Positions 1 through 8,239 of a stretch of 64,000 bases of DNA are shown here, piece by piece. Within the stretch, counting starts at the first letter, position 1. The number at the start of each line of letters is the position of its first letter. The stretch is taken from positions 1 to 64,000 of the forward strand of contig CAYUIE010000014.1 of the NCBI GenBank assembly GCA_964444665.1. The letters are read 5' to 3'. Both the position numbers and the translations under genes were made by a program. This stretch comes from CAYZTY01 sp964444665. GTDB taxonomy: Bacteria > Planctomycetota > Phycisphaerae > Sedimentisphaerales > CAYZTY01. The notes below the pieces were generated by a model. It saw only the letters and a list, made by a program, of their open reading frames with translations, was not told the origin of the DNA and made no database searches.

Positions 1-36
1 GTTACCCATGTAGTCGGCATAAATTGTTACCTATGT
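1..36. repeat. Direct repeats resembling an insertion-sequence end
   Basis: The motif GTTACCYATGT occurs twice, at 1-11 and 26-36, and is followed by GTTGACAC. Short repeated motifs of this kind are typical of insertion-sequence termini such as IS21-like elements. No transposase lies in the window, so the element, if real, extends to the left. The stretch up to 224 is AT-rich and shows no gene. Confidence 0.3.
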
Positions 37-224
37 ACCGGTTGACACATTTTTTATATTTTCAATTTATTGAGGGGTCTCTTTTTGTTCTTTTAATTTA
101 TCGCGTGGGTTATTTGTTTTCGCAAAATTTAATCTTGAAAATTCCTTATGATACAAAAAAAGTTAAAAGTTAAAGTGCAAAATGTAAAACCAAAGCTCGA
201 AATTGAAAACTTTTGGATTTTAAA

Positions 225-992
225 CTATGGCTCTTGGCATTGGATTTTAAGTTTCAAACTTGATTCGAAGTTTAGATTTGCAAACCGGCCATGAAACTCT
301 TTGGCGGCCCGGTCATAGGCTCTGGCCGCTTCAACTTCGCTTTCAAAATATCCTAAATTCCTACTTTTGTCATTGATTTTGATGTATGCGGACCATTTCT
401 TTAGCTGTCTGCTCCAGGATACGCCTTTGTATTTGGAGATAGAATCGAGATGCGGACGTGAATTGGCACAATTTTGCTTATGAGTACAATTGCGAAGATT
501 GGCCCTGCGATTATCGAGGCCGTTGTGATTAATATGGTCACAAAACCTATTTTTGGGAGTGTTCATAATCAGCCGGTGCATGAAAATCATTGTTCTTTTG
601 TTTTTTCTTTTTACAGAACGTATAGAACGTGCGGCGTAACAGTTGCGAGAGTTTTTCTGGCAGTACCATTTGAATTGTACCAGCCAGATATAGTCTTCGG
701 GGTCAATTTTTGCGAACTGGCCGTAGGTAAGCGGGATTTTACAGTAATCGCCGAAGCGGTCTTTATAAACAGGAAGCTCATTTCTCGGCCAGTGGTCCCT
801 CTCGATACTGTGTTGGTCTATGTAACGGAACTGGCCGCAGGTATCGCTTTTCTTGACGATGGGCCAGCGGGCCTCGCCGGTATCGGTATCGAGGGCAGGC
901 GCGTTTTTCAGACAATGCAGCCGATGCGAAAGCCGGCGTGAAAAATAGCAATTGATGCAATTTCTTTTCTGCTGTTTCACTGATTCACTCAC
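225..992 (-). CDS. HNH endonuclease with AP2 DNA-binding domain
   Basis: This is a 255-residue protein. The N-terminus has a Cys cluster (C12, C15, C27, C52) that may bind zinc. The centre carries an HNH-nuclease-like stretch (HRLIMNTP, then CDHINHNGLDNRRANLR) as in phage and homing endonucleases. The C-terminus (about 185-245) is an AP2 domain with the SKYKGVSW and AARAYDRAAKEFHG motifs. Proteins of this kind are free-standing mobile nucleases that cut specific DNA sites. The gene stands alone beside an insertion-element-like end. The start is a GTG at 992. The family call is firm; the target site is unknown. Confidence 0.85.
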   Translation of the reverse strand: MSESVKQQKRNCINCYFSRRLSHRLHCLKNAPALDTDTGEARWPIVKKSDTCGQFRYIDQHSIERDHWPRNELPVYKDRFGDYCKIPLTYGQFAKIDPEDYIWLVQFKWYCQKNSRNCYAARSIRSVKRKNKRTMIFMHRLIMNTPKNRFCDHINHNGLDNRRANLRNCTHKQNCANSRPHLDSISKYKGVSWSRQLKKWSAYIKINDKSRNLGYFESEVEAARAYDRAAKEFHGRFANLNFESSLKLKIQCQEP

Positions 993-1428
993 CCTATCAT
1001 CCCCTATCTTCTGTGTGTCTGTCCGTATTTCCTCAATCCGCGATAGACCGTGTTTTTCGCCTTTGGCGGAAAAACTGTCCCCCCACTATTGGCTCAACCT
1101 GCGCGTTTTGGCGAAAAATCGGCTATTTTTTTCTGCATCCAAAAATGCTAAGTCCTTCTTATAAAAGGAGATAAATTATTTTATTTTTTTCGAAAATGCG
1201 TGAAAAGCACCTGCGCGTTTTGTTCTATTTAGATTTATCTTCTCGGTATTGTTTACTTTTTCTTGTACGCTCAGCCCCCCTGCCGTGCTTCGGCTCAGGC
1301 ATCTCGACCGAATCCCGATTTATCGGGATTGCCTTAGCTTCCAAGACTGGTAAAATAGTAGCTCTTCAGCCAGTTGAAAGAGGAGTAGCGAAAACCGAAA
1401 TCGTAAGCTGAAGATAACGGATAACAGA
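993..1428. other. Intergenic region without a recognisable gene
   Basis: The 436 bases between the HNH gene and the kinase gene hold no convincing gene. Two small inverted repeats are visible: one around 1055-1075 (CGCC TTT GGCG core) and a perfect 9-bp stem at 1311-1330 (AATCCCGAT/ATCGGGATT). Neither is followed by a clear T-run. The kinase promoter presumably lies here but I could not pick it out. Confidence 0.4.
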
Positions 1429-3651
1429 ATGGCGCCTCGAAAAAATAAAACGTATCGGAAGGATCCCCCCAAAACCGGTGTCAATGAGGGAGCAGCGAAA
1501 ACGCAACGTAGCTGCCAACAGGACGATACATCAATGGATAAACAATTTTTAGAAACAGTGATAGAATCGATCCCGTATCCCTTCTACGTGATTAACGCCA
1601 ATGACTACACAATCAAAATGGCTAACTCTGCCGCCCGCATCTCTGCAAGTAATAAAAAGTCTACATGTTATGCTCTTGCTCATAAAAGAAGTAAACCATG
1701 CGACACAAAGGGACATCCTTGCCCGCTTGAAATCATAAAAAAGACAAAGGAGCCTGTGACGGTAGAGCACATCCATTATGACAAGGACGGTAGTGTCAGA
1801 AATGTTGAAGTTCGTGGCTTTCCCATCTTTGATAGTAAGGGAAATGTTATCTGGGTGATTGAATACTGTCTGGATATAACCGACCGCAAACGAGGAGAGG
1901 AAGCACTAAAATGGGCCAAGAAAGAACTGACTATACGGAATAAAATCGCTGAGATATTCCTTACCATTCCGGATGAAGAGATATTTGGAGAAGTGTTACA
2001 AGTTATCTTGAAGGCTATGGAGAGCAAGTATGGGATTTTTGGCTACGTAGATGAGCATTCTGTGTTAATTATCCCCTCTATGACCAGGGACATCTGGGAG
2101 AAGTGCCAGGTTCCTGACAAGACGATAGTATTCCCTCGTGAGAAATGGGGTGGTATTTGGGGGAAAGCTCTTGTAGAACAAAGGAGTCTCTTCTCGAATA
2201 AGGACTCGCACGTACCTGAAGGGCACATTCCTGTAACGAGGGTTCTGGTCGTACCCGTTATGTATGCCGGACAGGTAATCGGACTCCTGGAAGTTGCAAA
2301 TAAATCTACCGACTACAGCCATAAAGACCAAGAGTTCCTGGAGACAATCGCTGGTAAAATAGCACCTATCTTAAATGCAAGATTGCAAAGAGATAGAGAG
2401 GAGAGAGGACGCAAGCAAACCGAGGAGGCATTGCGGAAAGCCCATAGTGAACTTGAACGAAGAGTACAAGAGCGCACTGCTGAATTAGTAAAAACCAACA
2501 AGCAACTCAGAGAAACAATAGAGAAACTTGAGCAAACTCAGGAGGCGCTTCTTGAGCGCAAGAAAGCTTTACGAAAAAAGGAAGAGAGTCTTTCCGAGGC
2601 CCAGCGTATCGCACATATAGGTAACTGGGATTGGAATATTCTCACCAATCAGTTGTCGTGGACAGACGAAATCTGTCGGATTTTCGGTCTTCAGCCCCAG
2701 GAGTTTGGTGCTACATACGAAGCTTTTCTGGAATCGGTGCATTCCGAAGACCGCGAGGCGGTCAAACAGGCAGTCAATAAATCTCTGGCAGACCCCAAGG
2801 CAGTCTATAACATTGAACATCGCGTTATCCGGCCGGACAGGTCACAAAGGATTGTTCAGGAACGGGGAGAAGTTACTTTTGATAAGAATAACAGAGCCAT
2901 CAGGATGATAGGTACGGTCCATGACATTACCGAAAGAAAACAGGCTGAGGATGCGTTACGTAAGAGTGAATCCGCCCTGCGAAAAAGCCAGGACAGTTTT
3001 CGTTCACTTGCGGGTAAACTGCTTTCAGTAAAGGAGGAAGAACATCGCCGATTGGCACGAGCAATGCATGACGACCTGACTCAAAGGCTGGCGGTTTTAG
3101 CTATCGAGGTTGGAAAGCTTGAGCAGCAATTTACGCCATCATCGGAACTTTTAAGTAATAAACTCAAGCAAATGAAAGAGGAAATCGTCAGCCTCTCCAC
3201 CGATGTCCATGACATATCACGCCAGCTTCATCCTGCGATAATCGATGACCTCGGACTGGTCGATGCAATTAAATCCGAGTGTGCCGGCTTTTCAAAACGT
3301 GAAGGGATTTCAGTCATATCCGAACAAAAGGACATACCTGATGCGATACCCAGGGATGTTTCTTTGTGTATATACAGAATTATGCAGGAAAGCTTGAGGA
3401 ATATCGCCAAACATGCCAATGTCAAAGATGCTGAGGTTTCACTTACCTGCGCTGATGGTGGTATTCAGCTTAGCGTCAAGGATAATGGTACCGGATTTAA
3501 CCCGGCCCAGATTCACGGCAAAGGCAGACTTGGCCTGGCAAGTATGAAGGAAAGAGCAAGGTTAATCCGGGGCAAACTTTCAATAGAATCTCAGCCGGGT
3601 CAGGGTACGATAATAAAACTGTGGGCACCCGTGTTAAAGAGGCCAAAATGA
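1429..3651 (+). CDS. PAS-GAF-PAS sensor histidine kinase (HisKA_3 type)
   Basis: This 740-residue protein has no transmembrane segment, so it is probably a cytoplasmic sensor kinase. Domains in order: PAS about 36-155; GAF about 165-320; a coiled coil about 325-400; a second PAS about 400-510; a HisKA_3 dimerisation domain with phospho-acceptor H547 in ARAMHDDLTQRL; and an ATPase domain with the N-box QESLRNIAKHAN and a G-box starting at D685 (DNGTGF). HisKA_3 kinases normally pair with NarL/LuxR-type regulators. The next gene is exactly that and overlaps this stop codon (ATGA). The first PAS is Cys-rich (CYALAHKRSKPC, HPCPLE), so a redox or metal cofactor is possible. Start 1429 is plausible; ATG 1534 is an alternative. 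Confidence 0.9.
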   Translation: MAPRKNKTYRKDPPKTGVNEGAAKTQRSCQQDDTSMDKQFLETVIESIPYPFYVINANDYTIKMANSAARISASNKKSTCYALAHKRSKPCDTKGHPCPLEIIKKTKEPVTVEHIHYDKDGSVRNVEVRGFPIFDSKGNVIWVIEYCLDITDRKRGEEALKWAKKELTIRNKIAEIFLTIPDEEIFGEVLQVILKAMESKYGIFGYVDEHSVLIIPSMTRDIWEKCQVPDKTIVFPREKWGGIWGKALVEQRSLFSNKDSHVPEGHIPVTRVLVVPVMYAGQVIGLLEVANKSTDYSHKDQEFLETIAGKIAPILNARLQRDREERGRKQTEEALRKAHSELERRVQERTAELVKTNKQLRETIEKLEQTQEALLERKKALRKKEESLSEAQRIAHIGNWDWNILTNQLSWTDEICRIFGLQPQEFGATYEAFLESVHSEDREAVKQAVNKSLADPKAVYNIEHRVIRPDRSQRIVQERGEVTFDKNNRAIRMIGTVHDITERKQAEDALRKSESALRKSQDSFRSLAGKLLSVKEEEHRRLARAMHDDLTQRLAVLAIEVGKLEQQFTPSSELLSNKLKQMKEEIVSLSTDVHDISRQLHPAIIDDLGLVDAIKSECAGFSKREGISVISEQKDIPDAIPRDVSLCIYRIMQESLRNIAKHANVKDAEVSLTCADGGIQLSVKDNGTGFNPAQIHGKGRLGLASMKERARLIRGKLSIESQPGQGTIIKLWAPVLKRPK

Positions 3652-4289
3652 ACAAGGTACGTGTTTTATTGGCTGATGACCACAAGATTGTTGCGGAGGG
3701 TTTGCGGAGTCTTTTGGAGCCCGAATTTGAATTCGTCGGTATAGCAGAAAACGGCCGTGAACTACTGAACAAAGCTAAAGAACTTAAGCCGGATGTAATC
3801 GTTGCAGATATCTCAATGCCTTCGCTCAACGGCATTGAGGCCGTGGAACAACTTAAGAAGACCGGTTCAAATGCAAAAATAGTGTTTTTGACTATGCATC
3901 ACGATGTAATGTATGCCAACCGTGCCTTTGAAGCGGGTGCATCGGGATTTGTCCTCAAGCATTCAGCTCCCGACGAGCTTATTAAAGCGATTCATGAAGC
4001 GTTAATGGGCCGGACTTACGTAACACCGATGATTGCGGGCGAGTTGATGGAGTCGTACAAAAGCGGTACCGGGTCGCAAAAAAGCATACTCGGTAAATTG
4101 AGCCTCCGGCAACGAGAAGTTATGCAGTTGTTGGCTGAGGGCAAGTCGGCCAAAGAAATCGCCAAAATCCTACACATATCCGCCAGAACCGTGGAATTTC
4201 ATAAGTATCAGATTATGAAGGAGTTAGGGATAAAATCGAACGCTGAACTTGTCCAATTTGCCATTAAGCATGGCATCATTTCAATTTAG
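3648..4289 (+). CDS. NarL/FixJ-family response regulator
   Basis: This is a 213-residue regulator. Its receiver domain (1-120) has acidic D10-D11 and phospho-acceptor D54 (VIVADISMP). A LuxR-type helix-turn-helix follows at about 148-205 (LSLRQREVMQLLAEG, then AKILHISARTVEFH). The start at 3648 overlaps the kinase stop by 4 bp (ATGA), which indicates translational coupling. A longer frame reaching 3621 lies inside the kinase gene and is unlikely. The two genes form a two-component pair of the NarX/NarL architecture. The signal and target genes are not evident. Confidence 0.92.
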   Translation: MNKVRVLLADDHKIVAEGLRSLLEPEFEFVGIAENGRELLNKAKELKPDVIVADISMPSLNGIEAVEQLKKTGSNAKIVFLTMHHDVMYANRAFEAGASGFVLKHSAPDELIKAIHEALMGRTYVTPMIAGELMESYKSGTGSQKSILGKLSLRQREVMQLLAEGKSAKEIAKILHISARTVEFHKYQIMKELGIKSNAELVQFAIKHGIISI

Positions 4290-4422
4290 GCCCGCGGCCG
4301 ACCTCGTAAATTTTCCTATCTAAATCACGTAGTTTTGCGAGTAGCACACTTAAGCCTTCCTGAAGTATAAAGAACAAGTAAGTAAAAATGTTATACCGTT
4401 GATTTGCCTTAAGCGAGTAATT

Positions 4423-4818
4423 ATGGAAAAAGGATGTGTAATTTTGGCTGACAGTCATCAAAATCTACTCGAGGGAATAAGGGGACTGCTTGAAACTATG
4501 TTCGAGACGGTTGTGATGGTAGCCGATAAAAAGTCGTTATTGGAAGCGGCGGACAAACTCAAACCCAAGCTTGTAATTATAGATTTATCACTGCCGGCTT
4601 CCGGGCAGGCCAATATAGCACACGATTTCAAAACGCATTATCACCAACTCAAATGCATTATTTTAAGTATCTATGATGAGCCTGAGGTTGTTAGTAAAGT
4701 CATGTCCGCAGGAGCATCAGGCTTTGTTCTAAAGCGTTCTATTGTCACCGATTTATTTCCAGCGATACAGGAAGTACTCAAGGGCGGCACATACATATCA
4801 CCCTCTTTGAAAATGTAA
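4423..4818 (+). CDS. Receiver-only response regulator, NarL-like without output domain
   Basis: This is a 131-residue receiver domain related to the N-terminal half of the preceding regulator (compare ILADSHQNLLEG with LLADDHKIVAEG). It keeps the probable phospho-acceptor Asp (LVIIDLSLPA) and the GASGFVLK stretch, but it ends without a helix-turn-helix. The acidic pair is D-S rather than D-D, which may weaken metal binding. It could be a phosphate sink or a shortened copy of the neighbour. ATG 4423 is preferred over an upstream TTG at 4399. Confidence 0.8.
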   Translation: MEKGCVILADSHQNLLEGIRGLLETMFETVVMVADKKSLLEAADKLKPKLVIIDLSLPASGQANIAHDFKTHYHQLKCIILSIYDEPEVVSKVMSAGASGFVLKRSIVTDLFPAIQEVLKGGTYISPSLKM

Positions 4819-4869
4819 AGAAGCTTTGAAGTGGTTTATTTCGCCTGATTTGGAAAGCCACACGAAAAA

Positions 4870-4992
4870 GCAGGATGGAGACAGGAGTCCAGGATTTGAA
4901 ATATTATATGCTATTTATAAAAAACGGAACTTAAGCAGGGAAAGAATAAGGAAAAACATATGGCCGGTCTGTCGGACATAGAAAGGATAAAA
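4870..4992 (+). promoter_or_regulatory. csrA leader with clustered GGA motifs
   Basis: The leader of csrA has GGA at 4873, 4877, 4884 and 4892, and another GGA inside the likely ribosome-binding site (AAGGATAAAAAAATG). CsrA/RsmA proteins recognise GGA in RNA, and autoregulation through several such sites is known from other bacteria. Whether these sites lie in hairpin loops was not computed. Confidence 0.35.
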
Positions 4993-4994
4993 AA

Positions 4995-5183
4995 ATGTTA
5001 CTCTTAAACAGGCGCAAAAAAGAGTCAATTATGGTCGGTGATGATGTGGAGATAATTGTAGTTGACATTAATCACAACAAGGTCAGACTGGGAATCAACG
5101 CCCCTAAGTATATACCCGTTCATCGCAAAGAAGTCTACAATGCAATTGAGTATAGAAAGAGACACAAAAAACCGGCAGTGTAG
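4995..5183 (+). CDS. csrA: Carbon storage regulator CsrA
   Basis: The 62-residue protein matches CsrA along its full length (MLLLNRRKKESIMVGDDVEI, then VRLGINAPKYIPVHRKE). CsrA is a small homodimeric RNA-binding protein that blocks or stabilises target mRNAs. In planctomycetes and other flagellated bacteria it commonly tunes flagellin and carbon-storage genes. The N-terminal beta-strand and the V-H-R-K-E segment contain the known RNA-contacting region. It stands alone, downstream of the two-component genes. Confidence 0.95.
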   Translation: MLLLNRRKKESIMVGDDVEIIVVDINHNKVRLGINAPKYIPVHRKEVYNAIEYRKRHKKPAV

Positions 5184-5386
5184 AAAACAATAACTATATA
5201 AGAAAAATGCAACCTTGATGATATGGCATTATTGCGCTATGACGGTTGTAAGATTACCAGATTGTGAAAAAACAATTAACAAACAAAAGCTGATTGATAA
5301 ATCAGCTTAAAACCAATACTCGTTAGAAAAGACAGTAAAAAAAGAGAAAAAAGTTTCACGAAAACAAAGAAGGGAGAATAACAATT

Positions 5387-5938
5387 ATGGCAAGAGTAGC
5401 GAGAAAAATGGTTGAGGACGCTGGAATTAATATTGAACAGTTGCTGGAGTTGTTAATCACAAACGCGGCTGCGGAACTGACAACCTACTATTATTACACG
5501 ATTCTGCGAGCGAACCTGATTGGAATGGAAGGTGAAGGCCTTAAGGAAATTGCTGAAACAGCCAGGATTGAGGACCGAAATCATTTTGAAGCCTTAGTGC
5601 CGCGTATTTACGAGCTTGGCGGCAAACTTCCCGACGATATGAAGAAATTTCATGATATGTCGGCCTGCCCGCCTGCTTCACTGCCGAAAGACCCGACTGA
5701 CGTTAAGGCAATAATGACAGTGCTGGTAAATGCGGAAAGATGCGCGGTCAAAGGCTACACAAACATATGTAACCTGACGGCCGGTAAGGACCATCGAACC
5801 TACGACCTGGTTCTCGCTATCCTGAATGAGGAAGTCGAGCATGAGTCATGGTTTTCAGAATTCCTGGGCGAAGGCCCCTCGGGGCACTTTATGCGAAGAG
5901 GTGAAACTTCTCCCTTTGTCTCGAAGTTTCTGAGATAA
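5387..5938 (+). CDS. Dps-like ferritin (DPSL / thioferritin type)
   Basis: This 183-residue four-helix ferritin-like protein has metal-ligand signatures AAELTTYYYY, ARIEDRNHFE and EEVEHESWF. The pair C-PPASLP and AERC-AVKGYT matches the adjacent-cysteine signature described for archaeal and bacterial DPSL (thioferritin) proteins. That group forms dodecameric cages that use hydrogen peroxide to oxidise and store iron. It opens the oxygen-defence cluster and is followed by a long perfect hairpin terminator, so it can be transcribed alone. The ribosome-binding site AAGGGAG precedes ATG 5387. Confidence 0.88.
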   Translation: MARVARKMVEDAGINIEQLLELLITNAAAELTTYYYYTILRANLIGMEGEGLKEIAETARIEDRNHFEALVPRIYELGGKLPDDMKKFHDMSACPPASLPKDPTDVKAIMTVLVNAERCAVKGYTNICNLTAGKDHRTYDLVLAILNEEVEHESWFSEFLGEGPSGHFMRRGETSPFVSKFLR

Positions 5939-5946
5939 TATGGGAG

Positions 5947-5984
5947 AAATCAGCCGGCTTTGTGAAAACAAAGCCGGCTGATTT
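5947..5984 (+). terminator. Terminator hairpin after the Dps-like gene
   Basis: A perfect 17-bp stem (AAATCAGCCGGCTTTGT and its complement) closes on a GAAA tetraloop, just after the Dps-like stop codon. The T tract after it is short (TTTTG). Confidence 0.75.
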
Positions 5985-6071
5985 TGACGATTAAGGTGCT
6001 TTGAAAGAACACGGCATGTTTTTACAAGCAGAAGAAGCTGAAAAACAAAATGAAACAGAAAGGAAGGCCTT

Positions 6072-6353
6072 ATGGCTAAGAAAACTAAAAAGACAAAAGC
6101 CAAATCCACAAGAGGAAAAAAAGTGGATGTCTATACCTGTTCAACCTGTGGTAAGATTACGAAAGGCCCCTCCCATCTATGTACACCCACAAAAGCTGAA
6201 CAGATATATGTGTGCCAATATTGCGGTGTTTCCACCGGCGACCAAAGGCACGTATGTGCACCAATGGTGGCCGAGATGAAATACGCCTGTAAAAGCTGCG
6301 GACGAGTAACGCCTTTTAAAGAAGCCGTCTGTCAACCAAAGCTAATTAGATAG
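6072..6353 (+). CDS. Triple zinc-ribbon small protein, unknown function
   Basis: This 93-residue protein has a Lys-rich N-terminus (about 1-20) followed by three repeats of one unit: an aromatic strand, C-x2-C-G, then a downstream C (YTCSTCG...HLC; YVCQYCG...HVC; YACKSCG...AVC). The nine cysteines imply metal-binding knuckles, probably zinc or iron. I do not recognise a named family. Its place between the Dps-like ferritin and other redox genes suggests a role in metal handling or redox sensing; this is inference. Confidence 0.7.
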   Translation: MAKKTKKTKAKSTRGKKVDVYTCSTCGKITKGPSHLCTPTKAEQIYVCQYCGVSTGDQRHVCAPMVAEMKYACKSCGRVTPFKEAVCQPKLIR

Positions 6354-6457
6354 TATGCATTGATTGAATAAGTACGGGAAGGTCATTTTAATAAAGGACC
6401 TTAATTTTGTTAAAAACAACAACCAGAAAATATTCAACAAAAAAAAGGAGTAAAAAA

Positions 6458-6691
6458 ATGAAAAAGTTAGATTTGATAATATGGACACTCCTGGTAATAG
6501 GTGGTCTGAACTGGGGTCTCGTTGGGATACTCAATTTTGATTTAGTTGCTGCGATCTTCGGAGATATGAGTGTTCTTAGCAGAATTGTTTACACACTCGT
6601 AGGGCTCGCAGCTATTTATGATGTTCTGGCAGTAAAGGCCATATGGGAAAGATGGGGCATGAGTTATCATACTCCCTCACCACAAGCCTAA
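6458..6691 (+). CDS. DUF378 family small membrane protein
   Basis: This 77-residue protein has two predicted transmembrane helices with the DUF378 pattern GGLNWGLVGILNFDLVAAIF and a second helix around VYTLVGLAAIYDV. The ATG at 6458 follows a clear AAAGGAG ribosome-binding site, so the longer frame starting at 6407 is probably not used. The family has no known function. It sits in the stress-gene run. Confidence 0.85.
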   Translation: MKKLDLIIWTLLVIGGLNWGLVGILNFDLVAAIFGDMSVLSRIVYTLVGLAAIYDVLAVKAIWERWGMSYHTPSPQA

Positions 6692-6799
6692 AAAATATGA
6701 CTATTTGACAGAATTGAAAATTAGAGTGGCATAAGCAAAGGAAAGCTTAGCTCTAAAATTACTACATAACAGGTTTTCGTAAATAAAAGGAGGTCGATT

Positions 6800-6913
6800 A
6801 TGTGTCAAACATGTGGATGTTCGCCGTGCAAAAAATGTGTCAGGCCCATAAAGAACAAAGTTTGTTCCGGTTGCAAAAAGGCTGCTAAAGAGTGCACGTG
6901 CGAACCAAAATAG
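6800..6913 (+). CDS. 37-residue Cys-rich mini-protein, metallothionein-like
   Basis: A short reading frame starts at ATG 6800, seven bases after a strong AAGGAGG ribosome-binding site, and stops at TAG 6911-6913. It encodes MCQTCGCSPCKKCVRPIKNK followed by VCSGCKKAAKECTCEPK. Nine of the 37 residues are Cys (2, 5, 7, 10, 13, 22, 25, 32, 34) and seven are Lys. This resembles a small metal-binding or metallothionein-like peptide. The neighbouring ferritin-like and redox genes suggest metal buffering or donation; that is inference. Confidence 0.65.
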   Translation: MCQTCGCSPCKKCVRPIKNKVCSGCKKAAKECTCEPK

Positions 6914-7149
6914 CCGGTAGAATTTTACCTGCTAAAGCCGGATAAAGTTTGAATTGACCGCCTTAATGTTTGGCAAGAAAAATACAGAAAGCTATCCTGT
7001 ATTAGCACTCTAAATTAAACAATGTATGTATTTTGGGCTACCTGACCTTAAGTTGTGAGTCGCAGTATATAAAATGAAAGCAGGAAAGATTCTCTTAAAA
7101 AGATTTTCAAACAAGTGTATGATTATACAAAAAGAAAGGGGCGTTTACT

Positions 7150-7728
7150 ATGGCTGTAACAGCTTCTAAAATGCTTCAATTAGGGACATTAGCGCCGGAT
7201 TTTTCTCTGCCTGATACCAAAGGCGATGTGATTTCGCTATCTGATTTCAGGCAGTTCCCGGCACTTTTGGTTATCTTTATGTGTAACCACTGCCCTTTTG
7301 TCAAACATGTCTTGAGTAAGATGACCGCGTTGATTAAAGAATACCAGGCAAAAGGTGTAGCTGTTGTTGGTATAAATTCAAACGATGTTTCCAGCTATCC
7401 GGAAGACAATCCCGAGATGATGGCCAAAGCGGCCGAGGAGACCGGCTTTACTTTTCCTTATCTGTATGACGAGAACCAGCAAGTCGCCAAGACATACCGT
7501 GCCGCATGTACACCTGATTTTTTCCTATTTGATAAGGATAAAAAGCTTGTTTATCGAGGTCAGATGGATAACAGCAGGCCAAGCAACGACATACCCATAA
7601 CCGGTAATGACCTGACTGCGGCGATAGATTCAATCCTTGCAGACAAGTCGGTTAACCCTAATCAGAAACCCAGTATGGGCTGCAACATAAAATGGAAACA
7701 GGGAAACGAACCGAGATATGCAAGGTGA
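7150..7728 (+). CDS. Thioredoxin-fold redoxin with CxxC site
   Basis: This is a 192-residue cytoplasmic AhpC/TSA-redoxin-like protein without a signal peptide. The redox site is CNHCPFVKHV near residues 39-48, in the thioredoxin position after the LVIFM strand. The cis-Pro region (AACTPDFFLFD) and the C-terminal motif GCNIKW are present. Related proteins are annotated as thioredoxin-family proteins and probably reduce peroxides or disulfides. It opens a tight run with a bacterioferritin-like protein, a thiol peroxidase and superoxide reductase. Confidence 0.88.
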   Translation: MAVTASKMLQLGTLAPDFSLPDTKGDVISLSDFRQFPALLVIFMCNHCPFVKHVLSKMTALIKEYQAKGVAVVGINSNDVSSYPEDNPEMMAKAAEETGFTFPYLYDENQQVAKTYRAACTPDFFLFDKDKKLVYRGQMDNSRPSNDIPITGNDLTAAIDSILADKSVNPNQKPSMGCNIKWKQGNEPRYAR

Positions 7729-7777
7729 CGAATAAATTTGAAAATAACTAATTCAAGATTTTCAGGGAGATGAAAAA

Positions 7778-8200
7778 ATGGCTGTAACACTGGAAAAACT
7801 GATAGATTTACTGAATATGGATTTGGAACTGGAATACTCTGCTGCGATACAATACATAAATCACGCAGCAGTAATGACCGGGGCAGCTTATGGGGACATA
7901 ATAAAGGAGCTCAAGATTCACGCAAACGAGGAGATTCAACACGCTATGACCCTGGCGGACCAGATAGATTACCTCGGGGGTAGTCCAAGTGTCAACGTGG
8001 GAAAAACTAACACTTCAATAGAAAACGAGGAGATGTTAAAACAGGACCTTGACGGCGAGGAAGACGCGATAAAGAGGTACAAGGTAAGAGTAGAACAAGC
8101 CGAGCAACTCAAAGAATTTGCTTTGGCACAACAGCTAAGAAATATTTTAGCTACCGAACAAGAACACGCAATGGACCTGAAACAGGCTCTTGGCAAATAA
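7778..8200 (+). CDS. Bacterioferritin-like protein
   Basis: This 140-residue ferritin-like four-helix protein carries ligands in the expected places: E19 (LELEYSAA), E52 and H55 (NEEIQHA) on helix two, and E..EH (ATEQEHAMD) on the last helix. This di-iron pattern supports ferroxidase activity. It is shorter than classical bacterioferritin (about 155-160 residues). It lies 50 bp after the redoxin gene and 40 bp before thiol peroxidase, which suggests co-expression for iron sequestration and peroxide removal. Confidence 0.85.
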   Translation: MAVTLEKLIDLLNMDLELEYSAAIQYINHAAVMTGAAYGDIIKELKIHANEEIQHAMTLADQIDYLGGSPSVNVGKTNTSIENEEMLKQDLDGEEDAIKRYKVRVEQAEQLKEFALAQQLRNILATEQEHAMDLKQALGK

Positions 8201-8239
8201 CACTATCAAAGTAAGCATAGTTAATGATGAGGTAAAGTT

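Noticed and set aside
474..941. 155-residue plus-strand frame
   Set aside because: It lies opposite the HNH/AP2 gene, whose domains are clear; the frame has no ribosome-binding site or recognisable motif.
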